64,000 bases of DNA, taken from assembly GCA_949357655.1 (NCBI GenBank), contig CASHTG010000021.1, positions 1 to 64,000 on the forward strand. The letters run 5' to 3'. A model generated the notes under the pieces. The model worked only from the letters and a program-made list of their open reading frames with translations, made no database searches and was not told the origin of the DNA. How positions within the stretch are numbered: the first letter of the stretch is position 1; each line of letters starts with the position of its first letter. Shown piece after piece: positions 1 to 13,164 of this stretch. The translations under genes and the position numbers were made by a program. Source of the stretch: Parascedosporium putredinis (Eukaryota > Ascomycota > Sordariomycetes > Microascales > Microascaceae).

Positions 1-3000
1 ATATAAAAGAGGAGATAATTATAATTAATTATATATTATTAAAATAATATAGATAGATAGTTAAGCTTATAAGTTTATTAGAAAGTAAAGGCTAGAGAGC
101 TAGACTAATATATAGTTAAAGGGTAATAAAAAGATAGAGGTAATATAATAGTAAAGATTTTAAATAGATTATTATTTAGTTAAATAAAGAAAAGGGTATA
201 GTAAACTTATAATTATATATTATTAATAAAACTAGACTTATAATAGGCTAAGAATATAATAGGATATTAAGGTTATAGATAGATAATAAGAGATAGAGCT
301 TTAAAGTATTTTTAGAGGGGTTTTTTATTTTATTATTATAAAATAAAGATTATATATTATATAAAAATATAAAAAAAATAATATATTAATAAAGTAATAT
401 AACATCTATAGCTATTTATATATTAGGGATTATAAAGGATTTTATATATAAATATAAGTATATAAATTCTTCTAGTTTAGTATTTTATTAGTAGAGTTAG
501 TATAGATCTTATAGAAACTATAATAAAGATTTAGGTTCTATTTAAAATAGAGCTTAGTAATATACTAGTTAAGTTTAATATACTTTTAAATAAGCTACCT
601 AACTAAATATAGTAGTAGCTAAGTAATTATAAATATAATATAAATACTACTTTAAAATATACCTTCATATAGAATTTATTAGTTTATTATACTAATTATT
701 AATTCTTTAATATTAGAAATTAAGTAATAGTATCTATTAAAGTAGCCTAAATTGTTACTTTTAAACTAAACTCCTTATAGCTTTCTTTTAAATTACTAAT
801 AAGATAAAAGAAAATCTTTAAGCTTATAATTAAATTAAATAAATGTTAATGATATTATTAAAATTAATCATAATTTATTAATTTTTAAGGATATAGCTTA
901 TTAGTATAATAGGATACTTCTAAAAGTAAAAAGATTTATATTATCTTTATAATATTTAGCTTACTTTACTATACTAAGTTAGGTAGCTATATAAAGTATA
1001 TTAGAGAGCTAGGCCTTAGGAATATTATAAGTAGGCTTAATAGTTTTATCTATTAATAATATTCTATTAGTAAACTATTATATTAACTAGATTTATAAAT
1101 ATACTTAAAAGATATAAAACTTAATATAAGTATCTTAAAAATTATAGTTTCATTACTATCTTCTATTTAAATTTAAATATATTTATTTAGCTAATAGAAG
1201 GATATAATATAGAGACTCTAGATATCTTCTTATTTAAATAGTTTTTTAAACTTAAAACTATATCTAATTATTAAAAATTTTATCTCTTAGCTATCAAAAA
1301 ATCTAGAATATTATTACTAAAAAGCTAAACTATTAGCTATTAACCTTAGGATTAAAATTAAACTTTAAGTTATAAAATATTAAGGTTAAATAATTTTTAA
1401 AATAAGTAGATTCCTCTTATTTTTCAGCTATATATTTATAAACTTTAATTCTTAAAGTTTAATAACTTTATTAACTATAATAAACTCTTTAAATTAAAAT
1501 TTATTCTATAAATATTATAAATATACCTATTTTTTCTTTAATTATCCTAATAGTTAATATCTCCTATATATAATACTATATCTTCTTTTTAATTATTTTT
1601 TTATTTATTATCTACTATAAAATACTTTTAGAGATCTATTAACCTTTTACTGATAAGATTAAATATCTACTTATTACTTTTAATAGAAGGTATTAAAATA
1701 GGGCTCTATCCTATTTTAGCCTAATTAATAGTAATAGTAATATAAGTAATATTGCTTCTTAATTTTTAATAATATAATAAGGTTAGTATTTTCTAAGTAT
1801 CTATTTAATATTTTTATTATAAAATATTAAGGGTTTTATTATGAAAGGTTTACTAGTAAATAGCTTAACTTTTAAATAGTAATAAATTATCTCTCTATTA
1901 ATATAGGTCTTTATAATTTAATAAAGATTTAGATAACTACTATAAAATAGGCTTTATAATATTATAATAGAGGTTATTTACTAATAATATAGTATAGAAA
2001 AAGGTTATAAAAATAGATAATAAATACTCTTTTAAAGAGGCTATACAGTACTATCATGAGTAGATTGAAAATAGTTTATACCTATAGAGAAATTTATTAT
2101 TAGAAATATAAAGAAAGGATCCTAAAGTAGAGAAAAGTAATATAGTAATAAAAAAGAAGTAAATAGTCTTAGGGGCTAGGGGGGCAGGCAGGGGACTATT
2201 TCCTAATCTTATAATAGATATATAAGGTTATAAATCAGTAATATTAGTAGTAATATTATAGTTAGCCCTCCTATATATATATATATTATCTTATTTGATA
2301 TTTTTAAATTTTTTAAAAGGGAGGTTTAATAATATTATTATTACTTAATAATAAGTCTTATAAATAAAGATATCTTCTTATTAAAAGTAAATAAACTTTA
2401 TTATTTAGAATATTTTTTTATCTATCTTTATAATAAATTATTTTATTATAAATTATATTATACTAACTAGTAAAGTTGTAATTTAACTTTAAGTTTTCTT
2501 AATATTTCTTTATATTAAGCTAATTAATAAACTTCTTTTAATATTTTTGAATATTCATATTTAATTTATATTATATTATCTTAATCTATAAAAGTGACTT
2601 TATAAAAACCTACTAAACTTTTAAGTTTTCCTTTTATTATAATTTATACTATTATAATCTCTTATTTAACATTTTATACTTTCAAAATATTAGTTAAGAT
2701 ATAAATAAATATATTAACTCTCTATTTTACCTTTTAGATTAACTTTAATAAAAGAGAAAGTATAATAAATATTATCTCTTCTTATAATATTTTTAATTAT
2801 TTAAGTAATATATATTTATTTAAATAAGGATTTTATATTTTTAATTTAGATATATTAAATAGTAAAAGTTCTAACTATTAATTTGAAAAGAGGGTTACAT
2901 TTAGTAATTAGGTTAGTATTATAATTTAAATAAGATATTAATATATATATTAAGGTATAAATATTCATTTTATTATTAGTGTAAATTTCTTTTATTTTAG

Positions 3001-6000
3001 AATAATTAAGATATTATATTTTAAAGATTTATAGATTAGCTTTTAATATGTTAATATAATATATTTACCTTTTTTATATATTAATAATAATAATTAATAT
3101 ATAAAATATATATCTTCCTTTTATCTATTATGATAAAAAAAGGATATATATATCTTTTATAAATAATATCATTATTATTAAGTATGCTTATAAAGGAGGA
3201 TAGAGCTCTATTCTATTAACTATTATTAGATATATACTAAAAAAAAAGATTTTTATTTATCTTTACTATTTTATAGTAATAACTATAAAAGCTATAGTTT
3301 TACTATCTATATATTCTACTTCATATTATTGATACAATTCCGCAGATTCTCCCTATATTATAAATTTACCCTAAAATAAAAATCAAACTTATAAAATAAG
3401 AATCAACATCTTATTATAAAATAAAATATAAGTAAATAAGTAATAGCATAGGAGTATTCTAGACTTTTAGCTCTATTTATTAATACTGGTTTTATATTTA
3501 TTACTAATATTACTAATATTTATATCTTAAAATTTAAAAGAAATTTAGATTATTTTCTAATCTTTAAAAAGCTATAATAAAAGACTTTGATTTTAAATCT
3601 TTAAAATATAATATAATTAATAAACTATAAATATAGATAAGAGGAAGAAACCTTTATTAGTAGCTTATTTTATTAATAAGTTATATAATAAATAACTATT
3701 TTAAAGGATAAATTATAGTACCTTTTGAAAGTCTTCGTGATTTAAATATTTAGAAATATCTAATATTTACTTTTTTATATAGAAATATACTTCTCTATCT
3801 ACTCCTTAATATCTTAAGAAAAGGAAGTAAGATTAGGTGAGTTATAGACTTTTAATAAAGTGATATATTGGTAGTAAATTTGGTTTTGTTTTAGGTGGCC
3901 TCTTGTAATAGGTGGAGAGCACCCTGCAAGGTGGCACTAGTAATGATTTAGACTATATATACTTTATCTAAAGGTTTAATAGTATAGTAACTCTCTTAAA
4001 TATATTCTTTTTATAATATAAATTATTAACTTTATAAATATATCTTTTTAAAAGTATAATCGGATATATCTTAAATCTATATCTATATAGTAAAGAAGAA
4101 ATAACTCCTATAAAAAGATAGCTACTTTTTTTATATAAATATCTACTCTTTATTTTCCCTCCTTTTTATAAGAGAAGGTTTAAAAGATAATAAATAAAAT
4201 AGTTATATTAATATATTTATTTTCCTATTTTACTATTATATTTTACTATTATTATTTTATTTCTAATAAATTAAAATTTACTTATTATTACTATAATATA
4301 AATATAAATATAAGTATATAATTAATATATACTAATAGCTTATTATATTTCTATTATCTATTATTAAATATTCTCTTTTTCCTATTAGTAAATATATTTA
4401 GGCTCTATTTATATCTCTTTTAAAATATATAGTAATTTTTAAAAGCTATTTAATATAATAATATCTTTTAAATATTCTATATTAGGTTATAACCTTTACT
4501 TAATTAATATCTATCCTCATCTAATTTTATCTTTTTTTATATTATTATTTAGCTACTATTTATCTCTTTTATTATTCTTATCTATATATATATATATATT
4601 TAATGTTTAGAATAAGTATTAAATCTAATAAAACTTTTATAATATAATATTATTTATATATAATCTTTTATTATTTAGTATATTAATATAAAATCATATT
4701 CTCTTTATTATCTAACTTTTATAATAATCTTATTAATTATCTATAAGATTTATTTTATTATATTATCTAATCCTTTACTTTTTCTCTATTTATATTAGTT
4801 CTACTAATAATAGTAGATATTAAAGTCTTATACTATTATTTTATATTAAATAATTAATATTTTTATTTTTAATATATTCTTTATTTTTTAAAATACCTAT
4901 TTTATTAAAAAGTATTTTACTATTATTAAGGTATTAAAACTAAATATTTTATATTTATATTCTATATCTATATTCTATATACTTTTTTATCTTTTCATCT
5001 TTTTATCTTTTATTATTATAATATTATTAAAACTAGTAGTTATTATTATCTTATTATTATCTTATTTTAAAAATCTTAGGTATAAAGATATTATATATAT
5101 ATATAAAAATCTTTATTTATATTTTATAAAAATAGGTCTTCTAGTTTTTTTAGCCTTTTATAACTATTATAGTATAGTTTCTATTATTTATAAATAGTCT
5201 TTTTCTTTTTAATATCTTTTATAGTTTATAACTTTTTAAACTCTTTTTAATATTATTAATACCTTTTTAGTAATCTCTTCTTCTTATATTATTTTATATA
5301 TTTATTTATATATTCTCTTTAATTTTTATAGTTATATATTACTTTATTATTTCTATTAGATTATTATATATCTTTTTATCCCTTTCTTATTTATCTTATA
5401 ATAACTTTATAAGTTATTATTATTTATTAGAATAAATTTATATAATATAATATTATATTATACTAAAGATATCCTTTTTAAATAGCTATATTATTACTTT
5501 CTTTATAAGATATATATTTTAAAATAGTAATAATATTAATATCTTTTAATAAGATATACTTTTCTAATCTTATAGATATTTTTAATATTTTAATTCTAAT
5601 TTTAATATTAAAACTTTAATATTTTAGTAATTTATAGATCATTAGATATATATAGTTATTAATTAATAATACTCTTCCTTTAGCTTATAATATATATTAT
5701 TCTAAAAATTAAGTTACTAAGTAAATATAAAGTTTAGAAATTATTATATAATAGTAAAACTATTAGTAAAAGTAAAAGTAAGGTATTATAGAAAGATATA
5801 ATTCCTTTCAGTAATTAAAAAGATAAATAAGTTATAATTCTTTTAAAATTAAAAGCTAAAATACTTTTATACTATTATTACTTTTAGAAGGTAATTTTTA
5901 TAATCTAAGCTATTCTTTTTTCTTTTTACTTTTCTCTTCTTTACTTTCTTTACTAAGTCACTAGAACTTTAACTTTATAATAATTACTACCTACTAACTA

Positions 6001-6419
6001 CCTAAATAATTAGAGAACTAAAAATAAAGGTTTAAAATATTATACTAGTAAATATTACTAAAAGTAGGTAGGTAATATCTATTAAATAAGAAAAAGGTAT
6101 TTTATAAAAGATATTATTATATAAATTAAATAACTTTATAAAGATAAGATATTCTATAAAAATACTTTAAATATAATTAAGTTATTTTATAATAAATATT
6201 AGGCCTAACTAGGGGACTATATTAGTTTAGCTAGGGGATAATATAAGTCTAAAATCTAGATTAGTTAATATACCTTTTAATAGTAATAAGCTAAGATATA
6301 ACTTTCTTTAAATCCTATTTACCTATATTATTAGTTAGTATATTAATTAGTTAGCCTTTTCTTTTCCTTAAGATAAAAATAGTAAAAATAACTACCTTAT
6401 TATAGAGGCTTTTACCTTT

Positions 6420-6625
6420 AAAAAATATAAAAGGAGAGGTATAATTATAGGGCTAGAATAGAAAGGAAGGCTCTATAAGCTAAAGTCTATATTTATAACT
6501 TAGTAAACCTATATTAAACTCTCTCTATACTAATTCTATAATCCCCTATCTCTATTTAGTATACCTAATATATCCCCTTATATAATTATCTTATATTAGG
6601 TATATATAAGTACTAGGTATTTAGA
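6420..6625 (-). repeat. Dispersed repeat, copy A (inverted, RIP-mutated)
   Basis: The reverse complement of this stretch matches 10085-10240 closely. Shared landmarks are the segment around CTTATAGAGCCTTCCTT, the following CTATAATTATAC, and the preceding TATAGACTTTAG. Differences are mostly C/T and G/A transitions. Similarity fades beyond the CTCC(T)TTTATATT step near 6425, so this copy is truncated relative to copy B. Confidence 0.75.
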
Positions 6626-8009
6626 AAAATTATAGGCTATAGTACGTAAACCTTAGTTAATCTAGATTCTAAACCTATATTATCCCCTAGCTAAACTAAT
6701 ATAGTCCCCTATTTAAACCTTAAATATTAACTAAAATATAAATTAATAGAAAACTTTATAATTTATAATATAAAAATAAACTTATTATAATTATTTAAAT
6801 CTAAATAGAAAATAAAAGCTATTTAAAAGTTAAAAATATAAAGTTTTATATTTTAAATATATATAACTTTATATTTTAACTTTTAATAGTATTCTAATAA
6901 AAGTTTAATAATATAAATATAATAAATATAAAACTCTCTAATATATATTTTATTATATTAAGTAAAGAAAATAATTAGATATCTAAGAGGAAACCCTTTT
7001 AAAAAGATATTAAATATATCTTATAAGATTAAAATATTATTATATTAATAAATATTAGTATTATACTAAAATACCCTAGTAGCTATAGCTAGTATAATTA
7101 TAGCTAATTATAGCTAGCTAATAGTATTCTACTATAGCTAATAGATATTAGCTAAAGATTATCTAATAGTTTATATAATTACTACTTAAGATCTAAAAGG
7201 ATAAAAGATAGGTTATCTTATAGATAGGTAGCTAGGAAAGTAGAACTAACTTATATATTTATTTATTACTAATACTTAACTTCTACTTTAAATAGTAATA
7301 TAATATTCTATAAGAATATAACTACTACCTAATAAAACTAATAATCATTTTAAAAGGTAGATAATACTATTTTACTAGTTAACTTACTTATTGATAGCTT
7401 AGCTAGCTATAAGTAAATAGTAAAATATTTATTATAATAATTAACTATAATTAATATACTTTTATTATAATAAAAAACTAATATTTTAATAAATAATTAC
7501 TATTATTATTATAATAAAATATTATATTATCTATTTATTATTATAACTAAAGGTTATATTAAGTAGCTTACTAATAACTAATCTATTAAAGCTATTAGAG
7601 AGATAGTAATATCTCTAAAGAGACCTAGTAATCTTTTTATTATTATAAAAGTTACTAATCTTTAAAGGTTATTAGATATTACTTTCTTATAGGATATTAT
7701 AGTTATAATAGAAGCTATATTATCTAATATAAGGTAGTAAAAAGGTTAGTTTCTTCTCTATAGCTAATAAGGGATTCTTTTCCTTTTATATCTAATATAC
7801 CTTTATTTATAATTTATAGTCCCTTTATTCCTTACCTTTAGTTCTTACCTATAATAACTATCTTAGAAGATAGCTTACTATTAAAAGTAGCTCTTACTTA
7901 CTTATTAGTATTTACTAACTAACCTAGGATTATAAGCTAATATTAAGGTTATAGTTCCTAATAGGTTAGAATTATTAGCTAGTATTTTAATATAGTGTTA
8001 TAAAGTACC

Positions 8010-8600
8010 TTTAACTAGGGCCTCACTATATAATATACTACTTTTAATAACTAATATACTTTTTATATAATTAGCCCTATAGGGTAAAGTTATAGTATAT
8101 TAATATTTAGGCCTACTCAAAATATAGTAGTAATTAAACCTAGTAAAAGGTACTTATCATACTATACTAAAACACCCTTTAGTATTAACTCTAGTCTTTA
8201 TATAAGCTTCTAATACTATATCTATACTAAAATACCTCTAGTATTAGATAAAAATCTATATTCTATATACCTTTAAATTTAAAGTATATTTAATTAATAT
8301 TAAAAACATTTTAATATAATATTAGAAGGTATTTTAATATAATATTACTAGAAGGTATTTTTAATATCTTAGTATAGTACTAGAGTGTTTTTTAATATTA
8401 ATTTAATATTCTATTAGGACCTATTCTATTAGTAGTAGAGGGTGTTTTAGTATAGAACTATAGGGTACTTTCACTAGGCTTACTATTAGGCTTAGTAGTT
8501 AATATACTATAACTTTACCCTATAGGCCTGATTATATAAAAGTATACTAGCTATTAAAAGTAGTATATTATCTAGTAAGGCCCTTTTAACTAAGCTTAAA
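8010..8600. repeat. Fold-back (inverted-repeat) element inside the AT-rich block
   Basis: The segment around 8015-8110 is repeated as its reverse complement around 8490-8590. The shared core includes ACTATAACTTTACCCTATAG, the TATATAA/AGTATA step and TTAAAAGTAGTATATTAT. The arms continue inward through a motif TACTAAAACACCC (about 8167) and its complement GGGTGTTTTAGTA (about 8440). A third partial copy of the outer arm follows directly at about 8605-8665. The structure resembles a MITE or other TIR-bounded non-autonomous element. No coding capacity remains. Confidence 0.65.
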
Positions 8601-8763
8601 TATTAAGATATTATAACTTTACTATATAGGGCTAATTATATTAAAAGTATACTAACTATTAGTAGATATAGAGTGAAAGAAAAAGGATTTTATATTTAAG
8701 AGGGTTATTAACTTACTATTAAGAAAAAAGGACTATATACTATAGTAAATATAGTAAAATAGG

Positions 8764-8791
8764 GTAATAATAATAATAATAATAATAATAT
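8764..8791. repeat. AAT trinucleotide microsatellite
   Basis: About nine uninterrupted TAA/AAT units within the AT-rich block. Confidence 0.9.
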
Positions 8792-10079
8792 ACTAGCTAT
8801 AAAAAGTAATATATTATATAGTAGACCTTTATTTTAGGGTAGGGCTAATCCTACTAGGTAATTCTAGCTATTCCTACTAGGTTAGCCTAGACTTTTAGAA
8901 AAATACTTACCTTTAGATTTCTTTAGCTTTTAATTAAGAGTTTAATATATTAAGATAAAGTATAGGTAAAATTACTAGTATTTCTATCCTTCTATTAAGG
9001 ATATATTACTTAATTATCTTATAATCTAATATCACTATCAAGCTACTATATAATATAATTAAAGGTTACCTAGTAGTCTAGGATATCTAGGAGTATGATT
9101 ATAGCCTATATATCTAGCTAATTACTAGTATTAATAGCCTTCTAGATTAAAAATATCTTTATTAAGAATATAAATAAGTTAATTTAGAGGTTTATAATAT
9201 CTTATTAGAGTAGTTCTTCTTAATAGGCTTCCTAAAAGATATTATAGAAGAATAGATTATATATTTATTAGCTTAAGTTTAATAACTACCTCTTAATTAC
9301 TATTCTTATTATTTATTCTAGATCTATTTTACTTTTAGTTTATAAGTAATATTCTTATTAATATATTAAAGATAGATCTACTAGTTAATATTAAACTAGA
9401 CCTAATTAATTATATTCTTAAATATCTTCTTAAAGTCTATAATAATAGTTTAAAGTTTAGATACTCTAATCTATTTATAAATTTTATTAATCTATTATAT
9501 TATTTAGAGATAGGTATTTTAATCTTTTATATTTATAATTATAAAGATTATATTAAATATAATATTAATATTAGTTATATTTATAATATTTAAGAATAGT
9601 ATATAATATTAGTTAGTCTTATAGATATTATTAAATTTAAAGATTTTTAAAAAACTACTTTTATATTATTTTATATTAAAGTAAAGTCTAGATAATATTA
9701 ATAACCTATTAGTTAGCTTAAAATATAAAATATTTAATATTTATATTAATAAGAAGTTTTATAAGTATTTAATTAGTTATAGATTATTAGAAGAGACTAG
9801 CCTATTCTTTTATAGATTTATTTTAGATATCTTTTTAATATTAGATATAATCTAAATATTTTATTTAGAGATATAATATTATAATATAGCTATTAAAAGT
9901 AGAATATAAAGTCTAATAAACTTCTTTAGTTAATAAGTCTACTTATAATATAATAGATATATAAAAAGGTCTAAAGAGGTTTATAGTTATAGATATCTAT
10001 TATTATAATAAAAACTAATAGTTATTATATTATAAAAATTAGATAGCTTTTACTTTTATAGATATTTAAGCTTATATAA

Positions 10080-10545
10080 GCTTAGCTATATAAGGATATA
10101 TAGGGTATACTTAAGTAGGGATAGGGGTTTATAGAGTAGGTATAGAAAGAGTTTAGTATAGGTTTGCTAAATCATAAGTATAGACTTTAGCTTATAGAGC
10201 CTTCCTTCTTATTCTAGCTCTATAATTATACTTCTCTTTATATTAAGTTTCTACTCTTCTAGATAAGATCTATCCTGATCCTAGATCACTAGCTTATCTA
10301 GGAGATATCTATCTAGATCTTAGACTACTAACTTATTTTAGAACCTCTCTAGTCCTTTAATAGAGCTAGGTTTAAGTCTAAGATATCAGTCTTAGACTAG
10401 CTTCCTTAGTTACTAGCGACTTAGGTAATCTTTATGATATTAGGTGTGCTTAGAGTGGGTTTAGGGTATGGTTAGGGCTTGCTATAGGCTGGCTCTACCC
10501 TGGGTCTGAACTATTCCTTTATAAGCTATTAGATCTTAGTTAAAA
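10080..10545 (+). repeat. Dispersed repeat, copy B (RIP-mutated)
   Basis: This is a full-length-looking copy of the repeat also found at 41870-42235. Both contain CTTAAG(T/C)AGGG, then CTTATAGAGCCTTCCTT, GAGCTAGGTT, CAGCTTCC-like and GGTAATCT, and end at CTGAACTATTCCTTTATA. Compared with copy C, this one has T where copy C has C, and A where copy C has G, at many CpA/CpG positions. That is the direction expected from RIP. Size and layout would suit a solo LTR, but I see no clear TG...CA ends. Confidence 0.75.
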
Positions 10546-11344
10546 TAGATAGTAAGATTAGGCCTCTTCTATTATAAATTAAGTTAAACTAATATAATAT
10601 ATTATCTTTATTATAATTAGATATATACTTCTTAATAATTATATATCTTTTAATCTTTACCTAAGTATTAATAAAGGTAAGGAGTATATTAGTAGTTATA
10701 AATCTATTAACTAGAAGATTATAAGGTACTTTAAATAGTATTTATAAAATTTTTTTAAGGATAATATTAAGGAAGGCTAGCTAGATTATCTAATCTTAGA
10801 AGAAATCTTAAAAGCTGAAAAAATCCTAAGGTAAGTATGTTTCCTAAAAATCTAAGCTAACCTAGTAGGAATAGCTAGAATTACTAAGTAGGATTAGCCT
10901 TACCTTTATTTTAATATTATTTAATAAAATACTAGTTAACTATACTTTATATCCTTATTTAATATCAAAGATAGATATACTAGTATAATGCTAAGTAGGT
11001 CTACTTATATAAACTATATGTTAGGAGCCTAGAAGTATGTTTTGGAGCTGGGCCCTTTATATTTAGGTGAACTTTCTTTATAGACAACTAATAATACTAG
11101 ATATGAGAACATGGATTTCCAAAAACAAAAAGGTGTGGAAATGGCCACTACGTTGCATGGGCAGTTATATGCCTTCTCTAAGTGCAGCACTGTCAGATGA
11201 TCGCCTTCTCCAAGTTGATTAATCTGCCAAGTTGGGTCGATTTAGGATTTTATACATCAGCTGCCTCAGCTCTTCTTATCATCGTGAGTCGAAGCGTCAA
11301 CAACATTCAAATGGGTGACTATATGACTAGGATAAAAAACTATT

Positions 11345-12417
11345 TTATGAAGACGCCTGACGATCCTCCGCCATACCTTTCCAGTAATCACGTTCTTGTT
11401 CCAACTTAGCAATACGCTCCTCCAGCTCCTCCAGACGCTGCGCTTTGCGCTCCCGAGACTTCCGTGCGGCCAACGTATTCCGCGCTCGCTTCATCGCTAT
11501 AACATCTGATGGATCATCCACAACTATCGGCGGTAGCGGCTTCTCCCGCCTTCGCGCATTCACGCCCGCAATTAGAGAGTGCCGCCCGGTTGGAGAAGCT
11601 CCACTCTTCTGCTTTTTGAGATTGACCTCTTGTGTGACACTCTCATTTTCCGGAGTCGTCACCGAAGTAGGCTCGCTTGAAAATGTCGTGTCAAGAGAGG
11701 GCTCCGGCGGGAACAAAGGAAACCATGGGTCACTTGGGCCTCCCTCGAACTCACAACCGCCAAAACCAGGCGACATATTGAATGGATCGTTCGTCGGGCG
11801 ATCCGTCATACATTGACGGAGAGGTCAGCGCGGTCAGCGCAGATGAATTAGGCGCCGACATGTACGGCTCATGAACAAGAAGATCATGCGGCGATACGGT
11901 CCCAACGTTCGTCACAGAACTGGAGGCACTGCCGGTCGGCTCATACCGACTAGACATTCCTGGTGAAGAGAATGCCGTGGCTGGCACAACAGGAACGCCG
12001 TCGAGGATAGAAAAATCGTCCAAATCAAGGCCTGTAGTATGTTAGTCTCCGTCATCTACCACCGTTCGCATACGACTACTTACAAGAGATCTCCATAGCG
12101 GCTGGCTCGAGAATCATGCACTCAGATCGGGGTTGTGGGAAAAGGGGCACAGGTGGCCGGGCAGACGAGCTAGAAGCAGCTCCAGCGGTCAGGTTATTGC
12201 GTTGCCGTCGAACGAGACGATTACAATTCCGGTTATCAATGCCTTTCTTTGCTGGGAAATGCCACGACCGGTGTATTTCAATTTGGTGGAGTTAAACAGA
12301 TGACCCTGATCTCGAGATCGCGGTTGGTCGTACAGAACAAAGTCCTGTTGCGGGTGTTGAAGAGGCGGATGCAGCGCAGATGGGACTGGCGGGTTGGGTA
12401 AACTTGAGGAACGCCAT
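11345..12417 (-). CDS. cpcA: Cross-pathway control bZIP transcription factor (Gcn4/CpcA type)
   Basis: This is the transcriptional activator of amino-acid biosynthesis genes during amino-acid starvation, the filamentous-fungal Gcn4 counterpart. The C-terminal bZIP is clear at about 11366-11500: a basic region with RNTLAARKSRERKAQRLEEL, then a short leucine zipper ending in ERDYWK. Upstream lie an acidic activation-type region with DLDDFSILDGVPVVPATAF and an N-terminal QQDFVLYDQPRS segment typical of CpcA. The chosen start is the ATG at 12417, giving MAFLKFTQPAS. One intron lies near 12033-12082. Three frame breaks, near 11790, 12200-12240 and 12351, each fit one missing base. The gene ends about 300 bp from the AT-rich block. 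The leader holds short upstream ORFs and a Gcn4-type site. Confidence 0.85.
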
Positions 12418-13164
12418 GTTGGGCGAGATTCTGAGGAGAAAACGGTCAAGTCTTGCGACGTAATGGTTGCGGTTAAATTGAATAGCGAGCGATGCTCAAG
12501 GATAACAGTTCAAGCCAGGGTAACCTGCAAAATAATGGTTGATATTGGCGCGAGTGCAATTAAATGCTTTGGGAGCTGACGGGCTACGTTGGTTACTGCA
12601 TGATTTCAGATGTTTCGAAGGATGTGTGAGGAGCTTGCAAAGTTAGGTGTGAGAAGGGGAAAAAATTTTCTCCTGAGGCGGCGGGGGCTGGCCGTTTTGT
12701 AGGACTCTCAGGAAAAACCTGGCGCCTAACTTCTTTAGGCGATCATTTACGAGACTGGTACCTATACGACGCAATCGTTACTCCTAAGATAAAATATTTG
12801 CGATACGTTGGCATTGGCCTTTATCATTATCCCGTTGGGGCGAAGTTCAGGTACATGTGGCTGAGCTGGATAATATGAGTCACACTTGCCAAGTTGAGAC
12901 GACCGGACTTACTTAAGTTACCACCACAACTTGTTTGGCTGCCTCAGCCGAATATCAAGGCTTGGATGGGTGTCTCACGAAACGCACCGTAGCCTTGTTT
13001 TTCAGCCTCTGCCAGCGGAAGCGGAAGTGGGACAAGTTTAGTTCTCCCAACATGCCGTTTGCACAAATTTCTCTTGATCTAGGCGGCCACTAATCACTAG
13101 ATGGGCTTCGGCAAGTGCCGTGAAGCAATTGCATCCCACAAATATGAGCTAATCATTCTGCAAT
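12418..13164. promoter_or_regulatory. cpcA 5' leader with short upstream ORFs
   Basis: There is no gene here. On the minus strand, upstream of the cpcA start, I see very short upstream ORFs: ATG CAG TAA at 12601-12593 and ATG ATC GCC TAA at 12746-12735. Longer ones of about 9-20 codons start near 12857 and 12826. Gcn4-type genes are known to be translationally derepressed through upstream ORFs, so these are good candidates. The transcription start is not visible, so which of them lie in the mRNA is unknown. Confidence 0.55.
12876..12882. promoter_or_regulatory. Gcn4/CpcA binding site (TGAGTCA)
   Basis: An exact match to the 7-bp palindromic general-control element TGA(C/G)TCA lies about 460 bp upstream of the cpcA start. 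Autoregulation of this gene family through such a site is known in other fungi. Binding here is inferred. Confidence 0.5.

Larger units (their letters stand above)
1..11030. other. AT-rich, RIP-degraded heterochromatin-like block without genes
   Basis: The stretch is extremely AT-rich and reads mainly as TA, AG and CT steps. CpA, TpG and CpG dinucleotides are almost absent over long runs, for example the first 300 bases, while CpT and CpC persist. That is the expected product of RIP acting on duplicated DNA. No open reading frame of useful length exists here on either strand. Short better-preserved patches occur near 2040-2110, 3320-3440 and 3725-3950. It contains the repeat copies and the fold-back element listed separately. 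The parent elements are too decayed for me to name. Confidence 0.85.

Noticed and set aside
1..11030. CRISPR array, rRNA or centromere
   Set aside because: There are no regular repeat-spacer units, no rRNA-like sequence and no extended satellite. AT-rich RIP debris is enough to explain the block, and a centromere cannot be judged from sequence alone.
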